Counted from the first letter of the stretch, positions 26,938-36,038 are shown. The stretch: DNA of 64,000 nucleotides from Curtobacterium sp. MCJR17_055 (GCF_003224335.1 NZ_QKLF01000005.1:62001-126000); one strand, 5' to 3'. Notes: generated by a model from the letters alone, not told the origin. Made by a program: numbers and translations.

Positions 26938-27771
26938 TCAGGCTCCTTCGTTGGGTGCGGATGGCAGGACGGCGAAGTCCCACGGGTCGGTACGGAGGTC
27001 GCTCACGGTCACGTGCACACCGGCGGCCGCACGCAGCTGCTCGGCGGCGACGTCCAGCCAGAGCCACTCGGTCGCCCAGTGGGACGTGTCGACGAGCGCC
27101 GGACCGTCGGCGAGCAGAGCCTGTTCGCGGAACTCGGACGCGGGGTGGTGCCGGAGGTCGCTCGTCACGTAGACGTCGGCGGCCCGCACGGCCGGGTGCC
27201 CGAGGTACGAGTCCCCCGCCCCGGCGCAGAGCGCGACCGTCCGGACCGGGTGGTCGTACTCCCCGGAGACGCGGACGCCCGTCGCGGTGGCGGGCAGGAC
27301 GTCGACGATGCGTCGGGCCAGTGCGCCGAGGGGCATCGGCTCGGGCAGCACGCCGACGCGGCCGATCCCGGTGATGCCGTCCGCCGCCGGGTCGATGGGG
27401 CGCTGGTCGACGAGCCCGATCCGCTCCGCGAGCACCGCCGAGGTCCCGGTGGTGACGACGTCGGCGTTCGTGTGGGCCGCGAGCAACGCGCAGCCGCCAC
27501 GGACCAGCGTGGCGAGCACGGACCCCTTGACCGTGGACTCGTCGATCGTCGTCACACCACGCAGCAGGAGCGGGTGGTGGGTGAGGAGCAGGTCCGCGCC
27601 GGCCGCGACCGCTTCCCGCGCGGTGTCGGGGACGGCGTCGACGGCGAGGTGGACGTGCTCGACCACCGCGTCCGGATCGCCGGAGACGAGGCCGACGGAG
27701 TCCCAGGACTCCGCTCCGGCGGTCGGCCACAGGGACTCGACGACGGACTGCAGTTCTCGGAGCGTCGGCAT
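26938..27771 (-). CDS. Nif3-like dinuclear metal-centre protein
   Basis: A 277-residue protein of the Nif3/YqfO family. The metal site is visible as DLLLTHHPLLLRG (two adjacent histidines) and the C-terminal DTSHWATEWLWLD (His and Glu), with HTNADVV between. GTP cyclohydrolase 1 type 2 is a common database label, but the family role is unproven. The ATG at 27771 fits the family start (MPTLRELQSVVESLWP). It is tightly linked to the zinc-ribbon-family gene, a conserved actinobacterial pair. Confidence 0.9.
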   Translation of the reverse strand: MPTLRELQSVVESLWPTAGAESWDSVGLVSGDPDAVVEHVHLAVDAVPDTAREAVAAGADLLLTHHPLLLRGVTTIDESTVKGSVLATLVRGGCALLAAHTNADVVTTGTSAVLAERIGLVDQRPIDPAADGITGIGRVGVLPEPMPLGALARRIVDVLPATATGVRVSGEYDHPVRTVALCAGAGDSYLGHPAVRAADVYVTSDLRHHPASEFREQALLADGPALVDTSHWATEWLWLDVAAEQLRAAAGVHVTVSDLRTDPWDFAVLPSAPNEGA

Positions 27772-27809
27772 CCCGTCAGTGTACCGAGGCGCGGGGCCCG
27801 CTCCGGGTG

Positions 27810-28976
27810 TCAGCGGCGGCCGACGAGGCGCAGCACGCGAGCGACGAGACGCGACCACCAGCCGGGGCCGGCGGTCGTGTCGGCGGCGTCCCGGGCCTCC
27901 CGGTCGGACCCGTCGACGTCGGTCGCGGAGTCCGTCGGCCCATCGACCGTGTCGTCGGTGACGACGGGCGGTGCGGCCGGGACGGCGACCGAGACCACGG
28001 GCGTCTCGCCCGTGTGGGCACGCAGCACCGCGGCGAACGCCTCGCGGTCGACGACGGTCGGGCCGGTGGCCGGCTGGACCAGCGGGGTGGGGCGGCCCGA
28101 CGCCGACAGCGGCGGTGAGACCGGGGCACCGGACAGGAGGCCCGACACGGGGCGGACGGCCGTGCGCGGCCCGACTGCGGTCACGGTGGCAGCGCTCGGC
28201 GCGGGTGCGTCCGCGTCGTCGGCTCCGTCGAGGTCGGCGGGCAAGTCGAGCGCGACGGGCTCGGCCACCGCGCGGTGCGGTGCCGGCAGCAACGGGCGGA
28301 CGGCACCGACCAGGACCGGTGCGGTCGCGGCACGGCGGAGCGCGGCCCGCTCGCGGCGGTCGGCCTCGAGGGCGGCGTCGGCGAGGAGGTCGGCGAAGAC
28401 CTCGCGGGCGAAGACGCGTGCCCCGTCGATCTCGGCGGCCGAGACATCGGTACCGGCCAGTCCGGCGACGACGGCCTCCCAGGCAGCGAGACGGGCGAGG
28501 TCCTCGTCGCGGACACGGACCTCGTCCTCGAGCAGGTCGATGCGCTCGATCGTGGTGCGGCCGCTGGTCGCGCTCAGGGCGACGGCCAGGTCGTCGAGGC
28601 GGAGGGCGAGACGCTCGGGCGGTTCCGGGAAGGAGGGGGCGCAGACCGCGACGTGGCGCGCGCGGTCACGGCGGAAGGCGCGGTCGTCACGCTGGTCCAC
28701 GACGGCACCTTCGTCGGCGACCGGAGCGTCCACGACGGGAGCGTCCACCACCGGAGCGTCGGCGACCGGAGCGTCGGCGACCGGAGCATGCGCAGCGGGA
28801 TCGACGACGTCCGGGGCGGCGGGGAGCACCGGGCGTCGGACGGGACCGGTGACCGGGGGCACGACGAGGTCGGCCACGTACGGGGAGCGCGTCGCCGGGG
28901 CGTCGCGCAACCACTCCTCGAGTTCCCGACCGAAGGGGTCGACGAGAGGGGTGCGTGCACCGGACTGCGTCTCCAT
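27810..28976 (-). CDS. Unknown acidic low-complexity protein with pentapeptide repeats
   Basis: No family recognised. This is a 388-residue Ala/Pro/Val/Asp-rich protein. Residues about 62-85 are tandem APV(A/V)D pentapeptides, matching a 15-bp DNA repeat near 28700-28800. A helical, charged middle (about 130-230) includes RLALRLDDLAVAL and AREVFADLLADAALEADRRERAALRRAA. A long disordered region then leads to a C-terminal amphipathic helix, GWWSRLVARVLRLVGRR, which could bind membrane. There is no signal peptide. Codon bias is normal for the window, so it is probably real. Confidence 0.6.
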   Translation of the reverse strand: METQSGARTPLVDPFGRELEEWLRDAPATRSPYVADLVVPPVTGPVRRPVLPAAPDVVDPAAHAPVADAPVADAPVVDAPVVDAPVADEGAVVDQRDDRAFRRDRARHVAVCAPSFPEPPERLALRLDDLAVALSATSGRTTIERIDLLEDEVRVRDEDLARLAAWEAVVAGLAGTDVSAAEIDGARVFAREVFADLLADAALEADRRERAALRRAATAPVLVGAVRPLLPAPHRAVAEPVALDLPADLDGADDADAPAPSAATVTAVGPRTAVRPVSGLLSGAPVSPPLSASGRPTPLVQPATGPTVVDREAFAAVLRAHTGETPVVSVAVPAAPPVVTDDTVDGPTDSATDVDGSDREARDAADTTAGPGWWSRLVARVLRLVGRR

Positions 28977-29096
28977 GTGAGGAGTATGAATATCGCGCGG
29001 TACGGATCGGCGGACATCCGCGGAGTGTCGCGTGATCGGGTGGCATGTCGCGGTGGACGTGAGCGGCGTGTCGGTCGTTCGACACGGTCCGCTCGG

Positions 29097-30065
29097 TCAG
29101 CCGTGCAGCGTGTCGCGGGGGTACTCGCCGAAGCGACGCGCGTACGCCGCGGAGAACCGGCCGAGGTGCGCGAACCCCCACCGCAGGGCGACGGTCGCGA
29201 CGGTGGTGTCGAGGGGCGACGCTGCCCGGAGTTCGTCCCGGACCCGGTCCAGCCGGATTCCGCGCAGCATCGCGTTCGGGGCGACACCGATCTGCCGTTG
29301 GAAGGCCTGCTGCAGCCCGCGGACGCTCAGGCCGACCTGCTCGGCGACGTCCGTGGTGGTGATCGGGGTGTGGGCGACCGCGTGCATGTACTCCACGGCC
29401 GCACGAACGCGTCCGGAGGCGCCGACGGGGACCGGGACCTGGCGGGTCAGGACGTGGTGCGGGAACGTGCTGAGCAGGGCGAGGGCGGTGCGCCGTGCGA
29501 CCTCGGCGAGGGCGAGCACGGACATCGGAGCGGCCCCGAGGACGACCGGCGCCCACTCCTGGACGTGCAGGTTCCAGGCGCGGGCCGCCTCGACCCCGGG
29601 TGCCACGGCGTGGTCGAGCACGACCGTGCCGGGCTCGGCGCCGTGGACCTCGGCGGCGACACGCTCGACGACGGCACGGTCCACCTGCACGAGGTTCTGC
29701 CGGACGTCCATCAGGTCGAAGCGGAACGGACGGTCCGAGGGGAACACGACAGGACGGCCCGGGACGAGGGCGACCTCGTCGCGGCCGACGTCGACCACGC
29801 CGCCGCCGTCGCTCACCCACGTCACGACGAACTCGTCCGGGGACGCGACCTCGCCGACCATCCGTGCGTCGTACCGGGTCGAGCGGAAGGACATCGTCGC
29901 GTCGCCGACGGTGCGGAAGCGGTACCCGAACGGTCGCTCCGATCGCTCGGGGAGGAAGCCCGAGGCGTCGTACGCGTCCTCGAACAAGGTCCGAGCGGCG
30001 TCGAGGTCGTTCCCGGTCATCTCGACGACGTTCCGAGGGTCGGGTGGCACGCACATCACGGGCAT
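29097..30065 (-). CDS. AraC-family transcriptional regulator
   Basis: A 322-residue regulator. The N-terminal 190 residues form a ligand-binding-type domain (FRSTRYDARMVGEVASPDEF). The C-terminal AraC double helix-turn-helix runs from about residue 220, with TTTDVAEQVGLSVRGLQQAF and VATVALRWGFAHLGRFSAAY as the two recognition segments. The ligand and targets are unknown. The ATG at 30065 lacks a clear ribosome site; internal ATGs at residues 4 and 16 are possible. The nearest divergent or downstream genes give no metabolic clue. Confidence 0.88.
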   Translation of the reverse strand: MPVMCVPPDPRNVVEMTGNDLDAARTLFEDAYDASGFLPERSERPFGYRFRTVGDATMSFRSTRYDARMVGEVASPDEFVVTWVSDGGGVVDVGRDEVALVPGRPVVFPSDRPFRFDLMDVRQNLVQVDRAVVERVAAEVHGAEPGTVVLDHAVAPGVEAARAWNLHVQEWAPVVLGAAPMSVLALAEVARRTALALLSTFPHHVLTRQVPVPVGASGRVRAAVEYMHAVAHTPITTTDVAEQVGLSVRGLQQAFQRQIGVAPNAMLRGIRLDRVRDELRAASPLDTTVATVALRWGFAHLGRFSAAYARRFGEYPRDTLHG

Positions 30066-30122
30066 GCTGACACGGCTTGGACCGAGTCTATGAATCCGGA
30101 TCGACCGGGTGCGGGAAACGGC

Positions 30123-30551
30123 TCACGCCGCGCGGGTGGCCTTCCGCACCGTCCACCGGTTCTCGTCGCCGTGACGGTCGTAGCGGAGCTCGTCGACGAC
30201 CATCTGCACGAGGGCCAGCCCACGGCCGCTCTCCGCGAACTCGTCGGGCAGGGTCGCTCCGGCCACGTCGACCGCCGCGGGACGACCGTCGTCGGTGATC
30301 CGGGCCTCCAGCCCGTCGGACGCGACGGCCAACGTCAGCGAGCACGTCAACGGGACGCCGGCGGTGGCGTGCTCGATGACGTTCGACGCGAGTTCGATGA
30401 TCGCGAGCTCGAGGGCCATGCGGTCCTCGACGCTGATCGCGGGCTCCGACGTCCAGACGTCGGCGAGGAAGTCGTGCACGGACGAGACGTCGTCGGGCGG
30501 TGACGCGAAGTCGAGCCGGTGTTCCCCCACGACGGCCCCGGTCAGACCCAT
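30123..30551 (-). CDS. Anti-sigma factor-type ATPase (RsbW/SpoIIAB-like)
   Basis: A 142-residue GHKL-fold protein. The N box is ELAIIELASNVIEHA, the G1 box is ITDDGRPA, and the G2 box is ESGRGLALVQMVVDEL. Such kinases hold a sigma factor or phosphorylate a STAS partner in a partner switch. The start at 30551 overlaps the stop of the STAS gene by 10 bp, so the two are translationally coupled. No sigma factor of the SigB type lies in the window. Confidence 0.88.
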   Translation of the reverse strand: MGLTGAVVGEHRLDFASPPDDVSSVHDFLADVWTSEPAISVEDRMALELAIIELASNVIEHATAGVPLTCSLTLAVASDGLEARITDDGRPAAVDVAGATLPDEFAESGRGLALVQMVVDELRYDRHGDENRWTVRKATRAA

Positions 30552-30880
30552 TCGCTGACGGCTTCGTCGCCGTCCGCGTAGCTGCGGAGGATCTTGTCGA
30601 TGTTCGAGAGCTTCAGGACCATCGCGACCTGCTCGGAGGGAGCGGCGATCCGGAGGTCGCCGCCGGCCTGGCGCGCGGTCTTCAGTGCGCCCACGAGTGC
30701 GCCCAGACCCGACGAGTCGAGGAACTCGACCTTCGACAGTTCCACGGCGACGCGGGGGCGACCGCCCTCGATGACGGACGCGACCGTCTCGCGGAATGCG
30801 GGGGCCGACACCATGTTGAGGCGGCCCGAGCACTCGAGCACCGCCGCTTCCGTGCCGGCTTCGTGTACGACGATGTCCAT
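30542..30880 (-). CDS. STAS-domain anti-anti-sigma factor
   Basis: A 112-residue single STAS domain. The phosphorylatable serine lies in VEFLDSSGLGALVGAL (Ser56 or Ser57). In its unphosphorylated form it would bind the RsbW-like kinase encoded next, releasing a sigma factor. The ATG at 30880 agrees with the family length. First gene of the pair; no RsbU-type phosphatase is present nearby. Confidence 0.9.
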   Translation of the reverse strand: MDIVVHEAGTEAAVLECSGRLNMVSAPAFRETVASVIEGGRPRVAVELSKVEFLDSSGLGALVGALKTARQAGGDLRIAAPSEQVAMVLKLSNIDKILRSYADGDEAVSEWV

Positions 30881-30990
30881 TGTCTCCGGGGCCTCCTCGA
30901 GAACGTGCGCGTGCCTTCCAGCGAGGCTACCGATTGTCGACGACCGGGGGAACAGGACGCGCTGACTCCCGCGACCCCGGTCCGGGGGGA

Positions 30991-33648
30991 TCAGCCCGTG
31001 TTCTGCAGTCCGGCGGCGATCCCGTTGACCGTCAACAGCAGCAGGCGGTGGTCCGCGTCGGTCGTGTCGGTGCTGCCCGAGGTGCGGATCGAGCGGAGCG
31101 CCCGGAGCTGCAGGTGCGACAGGGCGTCGACGTACGGAGAGCGGAGCCGCACGGCACGCGCGAGCACCGGCCGGTCCTGCAGGACGTCCTCGGCGCCGCT
31201 GATCCGCAGGACCCACGAGCGGGTGCGGTCCATCTCGGCGAGGACCTTCTGTCCGAGGTCACCGCGGTCCGCGAGTTCGAGGTAGCGGCGGGCGATCTGG
31301 ACGTCGGTCTTCGCGAGCGACATCTCGACGTTCTTCAGCAGGGCGGCGAAGAGCGGCCACTCGGCAGCCGCGGTGCGCAGCAGCTCGAGGTCGCCGACCG
31401 CCTCGAGCGCGGACCCGAGGCCGTACCACCCGGCGAGGTTGATGCGCGCCTGCGTCCACGAGAACACCCACGGGATCGCCCGCAGGTCCTCGAGGGACTC
31501 GACGCTCAGGCCGCGACGGGCCGGACGTGATCCGAGCGGCAGGAGCCCGAGTTCCTCCATCGGCGTGACCCGTGCGAACCACGGCGCGAACCCGTCCGCC
31601 TTGACCAGGTCGTAGAACGCGGCGCGGGAGACGTCGTCGAGCTGCTGCGCCAGGTCGGCGAACCGCTCGGCTGCGGCCGCCGTGCGGGACTCGTTCGACG
31701 GCGAGGACGCGAACAGGGTCGCGGAGGCCATCTGCTCGAGGTGCCGGGCGGCGATGTCCTGGTCGCCGTACTGGGCGAAGATGACCTCGCCCTGCTCGGT
31801 GAGCTTGAGCCGGCCGTCGATCGACCCCGGCGGCTGCGCGAGCACGGCCTCGTTGGCGGGACCGCCGCCGCGACCGAGCGAGCCGCCGCGGCCGTGGAAC
31901 AGCGTCAGTTCGACGTCGTTCGCCGCGGCCCACGTCGCGATGCGCGCCTGGGCGTCGTACAGCGCGAGGTTCGCCGACACGGGGCCGACGTCCTTCGACG
32001 AGTCGGAGTAGCCGAGCATGACCTCGAGCCGCCGACCGGTCGCGGCGAGGCGTCGCTGGAACGGCTCGGTCCGGACGGCCTCGTCGAGGATGTCGACACT
32101 GGCGTGCAGGTCGGCGAAGGTCTCGAACAGCGGGATCACGTCGAGCACCGGGGCGGCCTCGACCGAGCCGAGCGCGGCGACCGCGAGCTCGTGCACGTTC
32201 GCCAGGTCCGCCGCGGACTGCGTGAACGAGACGATGTACCGGCTCGCCGAACGGACGCCGTACCGACGCTGCAGGTCCGCGATGGTCCGGAAGACGGCGA
32301 GGACCTCCTCCGTCATCTCGCTGCGTGCTCCCCCGGCCCGGATCTCCGCGAGGGCGGTGCGGTGGACCTGCGAGTGCTGACGGACCTCGAGTTCGGCGAG
32401 GTGGAAGCCGAAGGTCTCGACCTGCCACACGAGGTTCTGCAGCTCGCCGTTCGCGGCCCGGACGGCACCGGCGGCGGTCAGGGAGGCCTGCACGACGCGG
32501 AGGTCCGTGAGGAGCTCGTCGGGACCGCTGTACGCGAGCGGACGGTCGTCGCGGCGGGTGGCGTCGATGCGGGCGGCGATGAAGAGCAGTGCCCGACGGT
32601 GCGTCTCGTTCGGCGCGCGGATGCCGATGCGCTCGGCGACCTCCGGGTCGAGCGACTCCTGCGCCGCGACGAGGGCGGTGAGGCCGGCGTCCGCGGGGGT
32701 GTGGTCGGCGTCGAGCGTCAGGCCGCTGCCGATCCGGGTGGCGGCGCGGGTGAGACCGAGCAGGATGTGCTCGGCCGCGATCTCGGCGGCCTGGCGCGTG
32801 ACGTCGGCGGTGACGTGCGGGTTGCCGTCGCGGTCCCCGCCGATCCACGTGCCGAAGCGCACGAACGCCGGGGCCTGCACCGGGGCGCGGCCGGCGTCGT
32901 CGCCCTGCAGCCGGTCGTCGAGCAGTCGGTAGACCTGGGGCACGATCTCGAAGAGCGTCTGGTCGAACACGCTCATCGCGGTCCGGACCTCGTCCAACGG
33001 GGTGGGCCGGGTCGTCCGCAGCGGCGAGGTGCGCAGCAGCGTGGCGATCTCCTCGAGCAGACGTCGCTCGTTCTCGGCACGGGCGGTGGCGTTCTTCGTG
33101 CGGTCGCGTTCGTCGATGAGGTCCGTGATGCGACGGACACCCGTGGTCACCGCACGACGGCGGGCCTCGGTCGGGTGCGCGGTGAGGACCGGGTGGAACC
33201 GGAGCCCCTCGAGCCGGGCGGCGGCCTCGTCGGCGCCGACCTGCTCCACGAGCTCGACGAACGTGGCCGGGAAGGAGTCGCCCGGCAGGCCGCCGTCGTC
33301 GCCGCGCGACCGGAGCACGCGGACGCGGTGGTGCTCCTCGGCGAGGTTGACGAGGTGGAAGTACGAGGTGAAGGCGCGTGCGACCTCTTCGGCGCGTTCC
33401 GCCGAGAACCCCGCGACGACCGCCTCGGCCCGCGCGGCTCCGTCGGCGTCGGTGTTCTCGTACGCGTGGATGACCGCCTGGCGCAGCGCCTCGACGTCGC
33501 GCAGCAGGTCGGGCCCGCCGGTCTCGCTGAGCACCCGGCCGAGCAGGTTGCCGAGGTACCGGACGTCGGCGCGGAGGTCGCTGTCGACCGCTCCGCTGAC
33601 GTCGTCACGCGCCCGCCCGTGGCGCGTCGAGCCGTCGATCGTCGTCAT
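30991..33648 (-). CDS. ppc: Phosphoenolpyruvate carboxylase
   Basis: An 885-residue enzyme that makes oxaloacetate from PEP and bicarbonate, refilling the TCA cycle. Catalytic motifs are VLTAHPTEARRRA (active histidine), GGDRDGNPHVT, MLGYSDSSKDVG and the mobile loop FHGRGGSLGRGGGP. The C-terminus is QNTG, the usual allosteric-site end. Length fits the family. GGAAGGACC lies before the ATG, and just upstream the leader carries a 24-bp tandem duplication. Confidence 0.97.
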   Translation of the reverse strand: MTTIDGSTRHGRARDDVSGAVDSDLRADVRYLGNLLGRVLSETGGPDLLRDVEALRQAVIHAYENTDADGAARAEAVVAGFSAERAEEVARAFTSYFHLVNLAEEHHRVRVLRSRGDDGGLPGDSFPATFVELVEQVGADEAAARLEGLRFHPVLTAHPTEARRRAVTTGVRRITDLIDERDRTKNATARAENERRLLEEIATLLRTSPLRTTRPTPLDEVRTAMSVFDQTLFEIVPQVYRLLDDRLQGDDAGRAPVQAPAFVRFGTWIGGDRDGNPHVTADVTRQAAEIAAEHILLGLTRAATRIGSGLTLDADHTPADAGLTALVAAQESLDPEVAERIGIRAPNETHRRALLFIAARIDATRRDDRPLAYSGPDELLTDLRVVQASLTAAGAVRAANGELQNLVWQVETFGFHLAELEVRQHSQVHRTALAEIRAGGARSEMTEEVLAVFRTIADLQRRYGVRSASRYIVSFTQSAADLANVHELAVAALGSVEAAPVLDVIPLFETFADLHASVDILDEAVRTEPFQRRLAATGRRLEVMLGYSDSSKDVGPVSANLALYDAQARIATWAAANDVELTLFHGRGGSLGRGGGPANEAVLAQPPGSIDGRLKLTEQGEVIFAQYGDQDIAARHLEQMASATLFASSPSNESRTAAAAERFADLAQQLDDVSRAAFYDLVKADGFAPWFARVTPMEELGLLPLGSRPARRGLSVESLEDLRAIPWVFSWTQARINLAGWYGLGSALEAVGDLELLRTAAAEWPLFAALLKNVEMSLAKTDVQIARRYLELADRGDLGQKVLAEMDRTRSWVLRISGAEDVLQDRPVLARAVRLRSPYVDALSHLQLRALRSIRTSGSTDTTDADHRLLLLTVNGIAAGLQNTG

Positions 33649-33658
33649 GGAGGTCCTT

Positions 33659-33706
33659 CCCGGGTCGGTCCGGGCTGTCCCGCCCGGGTCGGTCCGGGCT
33701 GTCCCG
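33659..33706. repeat. Tandem 24-bp duplication upstream of ppc
   Basis: Two perfect 24-bp units abut at 33659-33682 and 33683-33706, each containing GGTCCGGGCTGTCCCG. They lie 11-58 bp before the ppc start, in the promoter or leader. Confidence 0.7.
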
Positions 33707-33789
33707 GCGTGGCAGCAGCGTACCGGCCAGTGCAGCCTCGTGACGACGACCGTCCGGACGGGCGGACCAGCGGCGGCCCGCAGGGTGGG

Positions 33790-34458
33790 TCAGGCCGGGT
33801 CGGCGAGGACGGACGGCAGCCGCGTGCCGTCGACCGCCGCGAGCAGCCCGGCGTCGAGCCGGTACGCGAGTTCGACCTCGGCGATGACCCGCTCCCGCTC
33901 GTCCTCCGTCCACGGGGCCGCGTCGAGTTCCGCCCGGTAGGTGTCCGTGAACGCGGCGGGATCGGCCACCTGGTCGAAGATCCACAGCAGGACGCCGTTC
34001 GTCTCGAACCCGAACTGGTCGGCGAGCAACCGGCCGAGCGCGTGGCCGCCGGTCAGGTCGCCGAGGTACCGCGTGTAGTGGTGTGCGACGAACCCGCCCG
34101 GCCACGTCGCCGCGACCTCGTTGAGCCGTCGCACGTACGCCGTCGTCGCCGGCAGCGGCGTGAGCAGCTCGTCCCAGTCGGGCCCGACCAGGTACTCGAG
34201 GTCCGCGCGGATGCCCGGCATCCTGGTCAGTCGGCTCGTCACGAACGGGGCCGCGACGGGGTGGTCCGCCATCCGGTCCGCCGCGCGTTCGAGGGCGTCG
34301 TACACGAACGCGTACTGCCCGAGCAGTGCCGCGTAGTCGGCGACGTCGCACCGCCCCTCGACGAGGTCGTGCATGAAGCCGTGCCCGGCCGAGACGCCGT
34401 GCGAGCGCCGGGTCCGGGCCCGCAGCGCCTCGGAGAACGGGACGACGTTCGTGCTCAT
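33790..34458 (-). CDS. Haem oxygenase (biliverdin-producing)
   Basis: A 222-residue haem oxygenase that opens haem to release iron, CO and biliverdin. The proximal histidine region is LRARTRRSHGVSAGHGFM, where the usual THxxAE is altered to SHGVSA. The distal-helix signature YTRYLGDLTGGHALGRLL is intact. Its start codon overlaps a DtxR-type iron box shared with the divergent siderophore reductase, so it should be induced under iron starvation. The overlap suggests a leaderless mRNA. Confidence 0.92.
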   Translation of the reverse strand: MSTNVVPFSEALRARTRRSHGVSAGHGFMHDLVEGRCDVADYAALLGQYAFVYDALERAADRMADHPVAAPFVTSRLTRMPGIRADLEYLVGPDWDELLTPLPATTAYVRRLNEVAATWPGGFVAHHYTRYLGDLTGGHALGRLLADQFGFETNGVLLWIFDQVADPAAFTDTYRAELDAAPWTEDERERVIAEVELAYRLDAGLLAAVDGTRLPSVLADPA

Positions 34459-34476
34459 GAGGTGAGGCTAACCTCA
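34458..34476. promoter_or_regulatory. DtxR/IdeR-type iron box
   Basis: The 19-mer TGAGGTGAGGCTAACCTCA matches 16 of 19 positions of the DtxR/IdeR consensus TTAGGTTAGGCTAACCTAA and is nearly palindromic. It lies between divergent iron genes and covers the likely -10 of both. Confidence 0.85.
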
Positions 34477-34533
34477 CTTGGTGCCCGTCGTCACGCACCG
34501 ACGGGAAGACCCAGGAAAGGAGGCTCGTCCCCG

Positions 34534-35394
34534 ATGAGCCCGAAGCCGAACCGCCCGCAGCACGTCCTGGTCGTCGTCCGGACCGAACGACTCACCCCGC
34601 ACATGGTGCGCGTGCACCTCGGAGGACCCGGGTACGACGCCTTCGTCGGCGACGCCGACCCGGAACGCCTGGCGATGACGGACAAGTACGTGAAGCTGCT
34701 GCTCCCGCAACCGGGCTCCGGGCTGCGACCGCCGTACGACCTGGAGGCCCTCCGCGCGACGATGCCGAAGTCGGACCTGCCCGCCCGCCGCACGTACACG
34801 GTGCGCGCCGTGGACCCGCTCGCACGGACCATCGCGATCGACTTCGTCGTGCACTCGTCGGCAGGGCACGGCGACGACGGACTCGCCGGGCCCTGGGCGG
34901 TCGCCGCGCAGCCCGGGGACCGCATCGCACTGTCCGGTCCCGGCGGCGGGTACGCACCCCCGACCGACCCGACCGTCACGCACGTGCTGCTCGGCGACGA
35001 CAGCGCCCTGCCCGCGATCGGTGCCGCCCTGGAGGCGATGCTCCCCACCGCCACGGGTGTCGCCCTGGTCGAGGTGGCCGGCCCCGCCGACGAACAGCCG
35101 CTCGTGCACCCGACGGGCGTCACGCTGCGGTGGCTGCACCGCGACGCGGTCGGGGCCGAGCCCGGCACGCTGCTGCTGGCGGCGACCCGAGAGCTGCCCA
35201 GGGCCTCCCGGCCGGTCCGGGTCTTCGCGCACGGCGAGCGTGCCGCGATCAAGGCGATCCGTCGGGTCCTGCAGGACGACTGGGGACTCGAGAAAACGGA
35301 CATGTCACTGTCGGCCTACTGGGCGCTCGGGCGCGCCGAGGACCGGTTCCAGGAGGAGAAGCGCGAACCCGTCGGGGTGGTCTTCCCCGGCTGA
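34534..35394 (+). CDS. Siderophore-interacting FAD-dependent ferric reductase (SIP/ViuB family)
   Basis: A 286-residue reductase that frees iron from ferric siderophores in the cytoplasm. The FAD-binding start is RRTYTVRAVDPLARTIAIDFVVH, followed by GPWAVAAQPGDRIALSGPGGGY. The NAD(P)-binding half has LLGDDSALPAIGAALE, and the C-terminal signature SLSAYWALGRAEDRFQEEK is typical of SIP proteins. AAAGGAGG precedes the ATG at 34534. It is controlled from the shared iron box. Confidence 0.94.
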   Translation: MSPKPNRPQHVLVVVRTERLTPHMVRVHLGGPGYDAFVGDADPERLAMTDKYVKLLLPQPGSGLRPPYDLEALRATMPKSDLPARRTYTVRAVDPLARTIAIDFVVHSSAGHGDDGLAGPWAVAAQPGDRIALSGPGGGYAPPTDPTVTHVLLGDDSALPAIGAALEAMLPTATGVALVEVAGPADEQPLVHPTGVTLRWLHRDAVGAEPGTLLLAATRELPRASRPVRVFAHGERAAIKAIRRVLQDDWGLEKTDMSLSAYWALGRAEDRFQEEKREPVGVVFPG

Positions 35395-35462
35395 GCTGCC
35401 GCCACCGGCCGGTCGGACGGGAGGCCCGCCGCGCGTCGGTGGTCGCCGGTAGCGTCCCGCGC

Positions 35463-36038
35463 ATGGTCCGGCCCCGAGACGTCCCGCGCTGCTGCGTGCC
35501 CGGCTGCGACCGCACGACCACGGACGGCGTGCCCGTGCCGCTGTGCCTCGGACACGTCACCCTGGTCGGCGACTTCGCCGCGGAGCACGTCGGCGTCGAG
35601 GACCTGCTGCCCGGCCCGTGCATCGTGTGCGGCGGACGCATCGGCGTGCGCTTCCCGACCGGGATCCTCTGTGCCGTGTGCGAGTGGCGGTTCGGCGACG
35701 TGCCGGACGGCGAACTCGGTGCGCCGCGGGTCGACGTCGTCTACTACCTGCGGATGCGCGACGAGAGCGGGGACCGGGTCAAGATCGGCACGACCGCGAA
35801 CCCGCGGCAACGGCTCGGGCGGATCGCGCACCAGGACCTGCTCGGGTTCGAGCGGGGCGACCGGACGCTCGAACGACGGCGACACGCCGAGTTCGCGGCC
35901 TCGCGCTACCCGGGCACCGAGTGGTTCCGCGTGACGCCGGAGCTCCTGGCGCACGTGGGCACGGTCGCCGCGGGCGCCCCGGACCCGTGGGCGCTGCACA
36001 CGCGGTGGGTCAGCGAGGCGCTGGCGCTCCGGGTCTGA
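35463..36038 (+). CDS. GIY-YIG (T5orf172/MUG113-type) domain protein with N-terminal Cys cluster
   Basis: A 191-residue protein. The N-terminal 80 residues hold several Cys pairs (CCVPGCDR, CIVCGGR, CAVCEWR), which look zinc-binding. Residues about 95-160 form a T5orf172-type GIY-YIG domain: VYYLRMRDESGDRVKIGTT, NPRQRL, then GTEWFRV. Such domains are DNA nucleases, found on phages and in defence or regulatory proteins. The role here is unknown. A tandem repeat array starts exactly at its stop codon. Confidence 0.8.
   Translation: MVRPRDVPRCCVPGCDRTTTDGVPVPLCLGHVTLVGDFAAEHVGVEDLLPGPCIVCGGRIGVRFPTGILCAVCEWRFGDVPDGELGAPRVDVVYYLRMRDESGDRVKIGTTANPRQRLGRIAHQDLLGFERGDRTLERRRHAEFAASRYPGTEWFRVTPELLAHVGTVAAGAPDPWALHTRWVSEALALRV

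Noticed and set aside
31741-34533. Long N-terminal extension in front of the siderophore reductase
   Set aside because: The extension is antisense of ppc and haem oxygenase; the real start at 34534 has AAAGGAGG and the family N-terminus.
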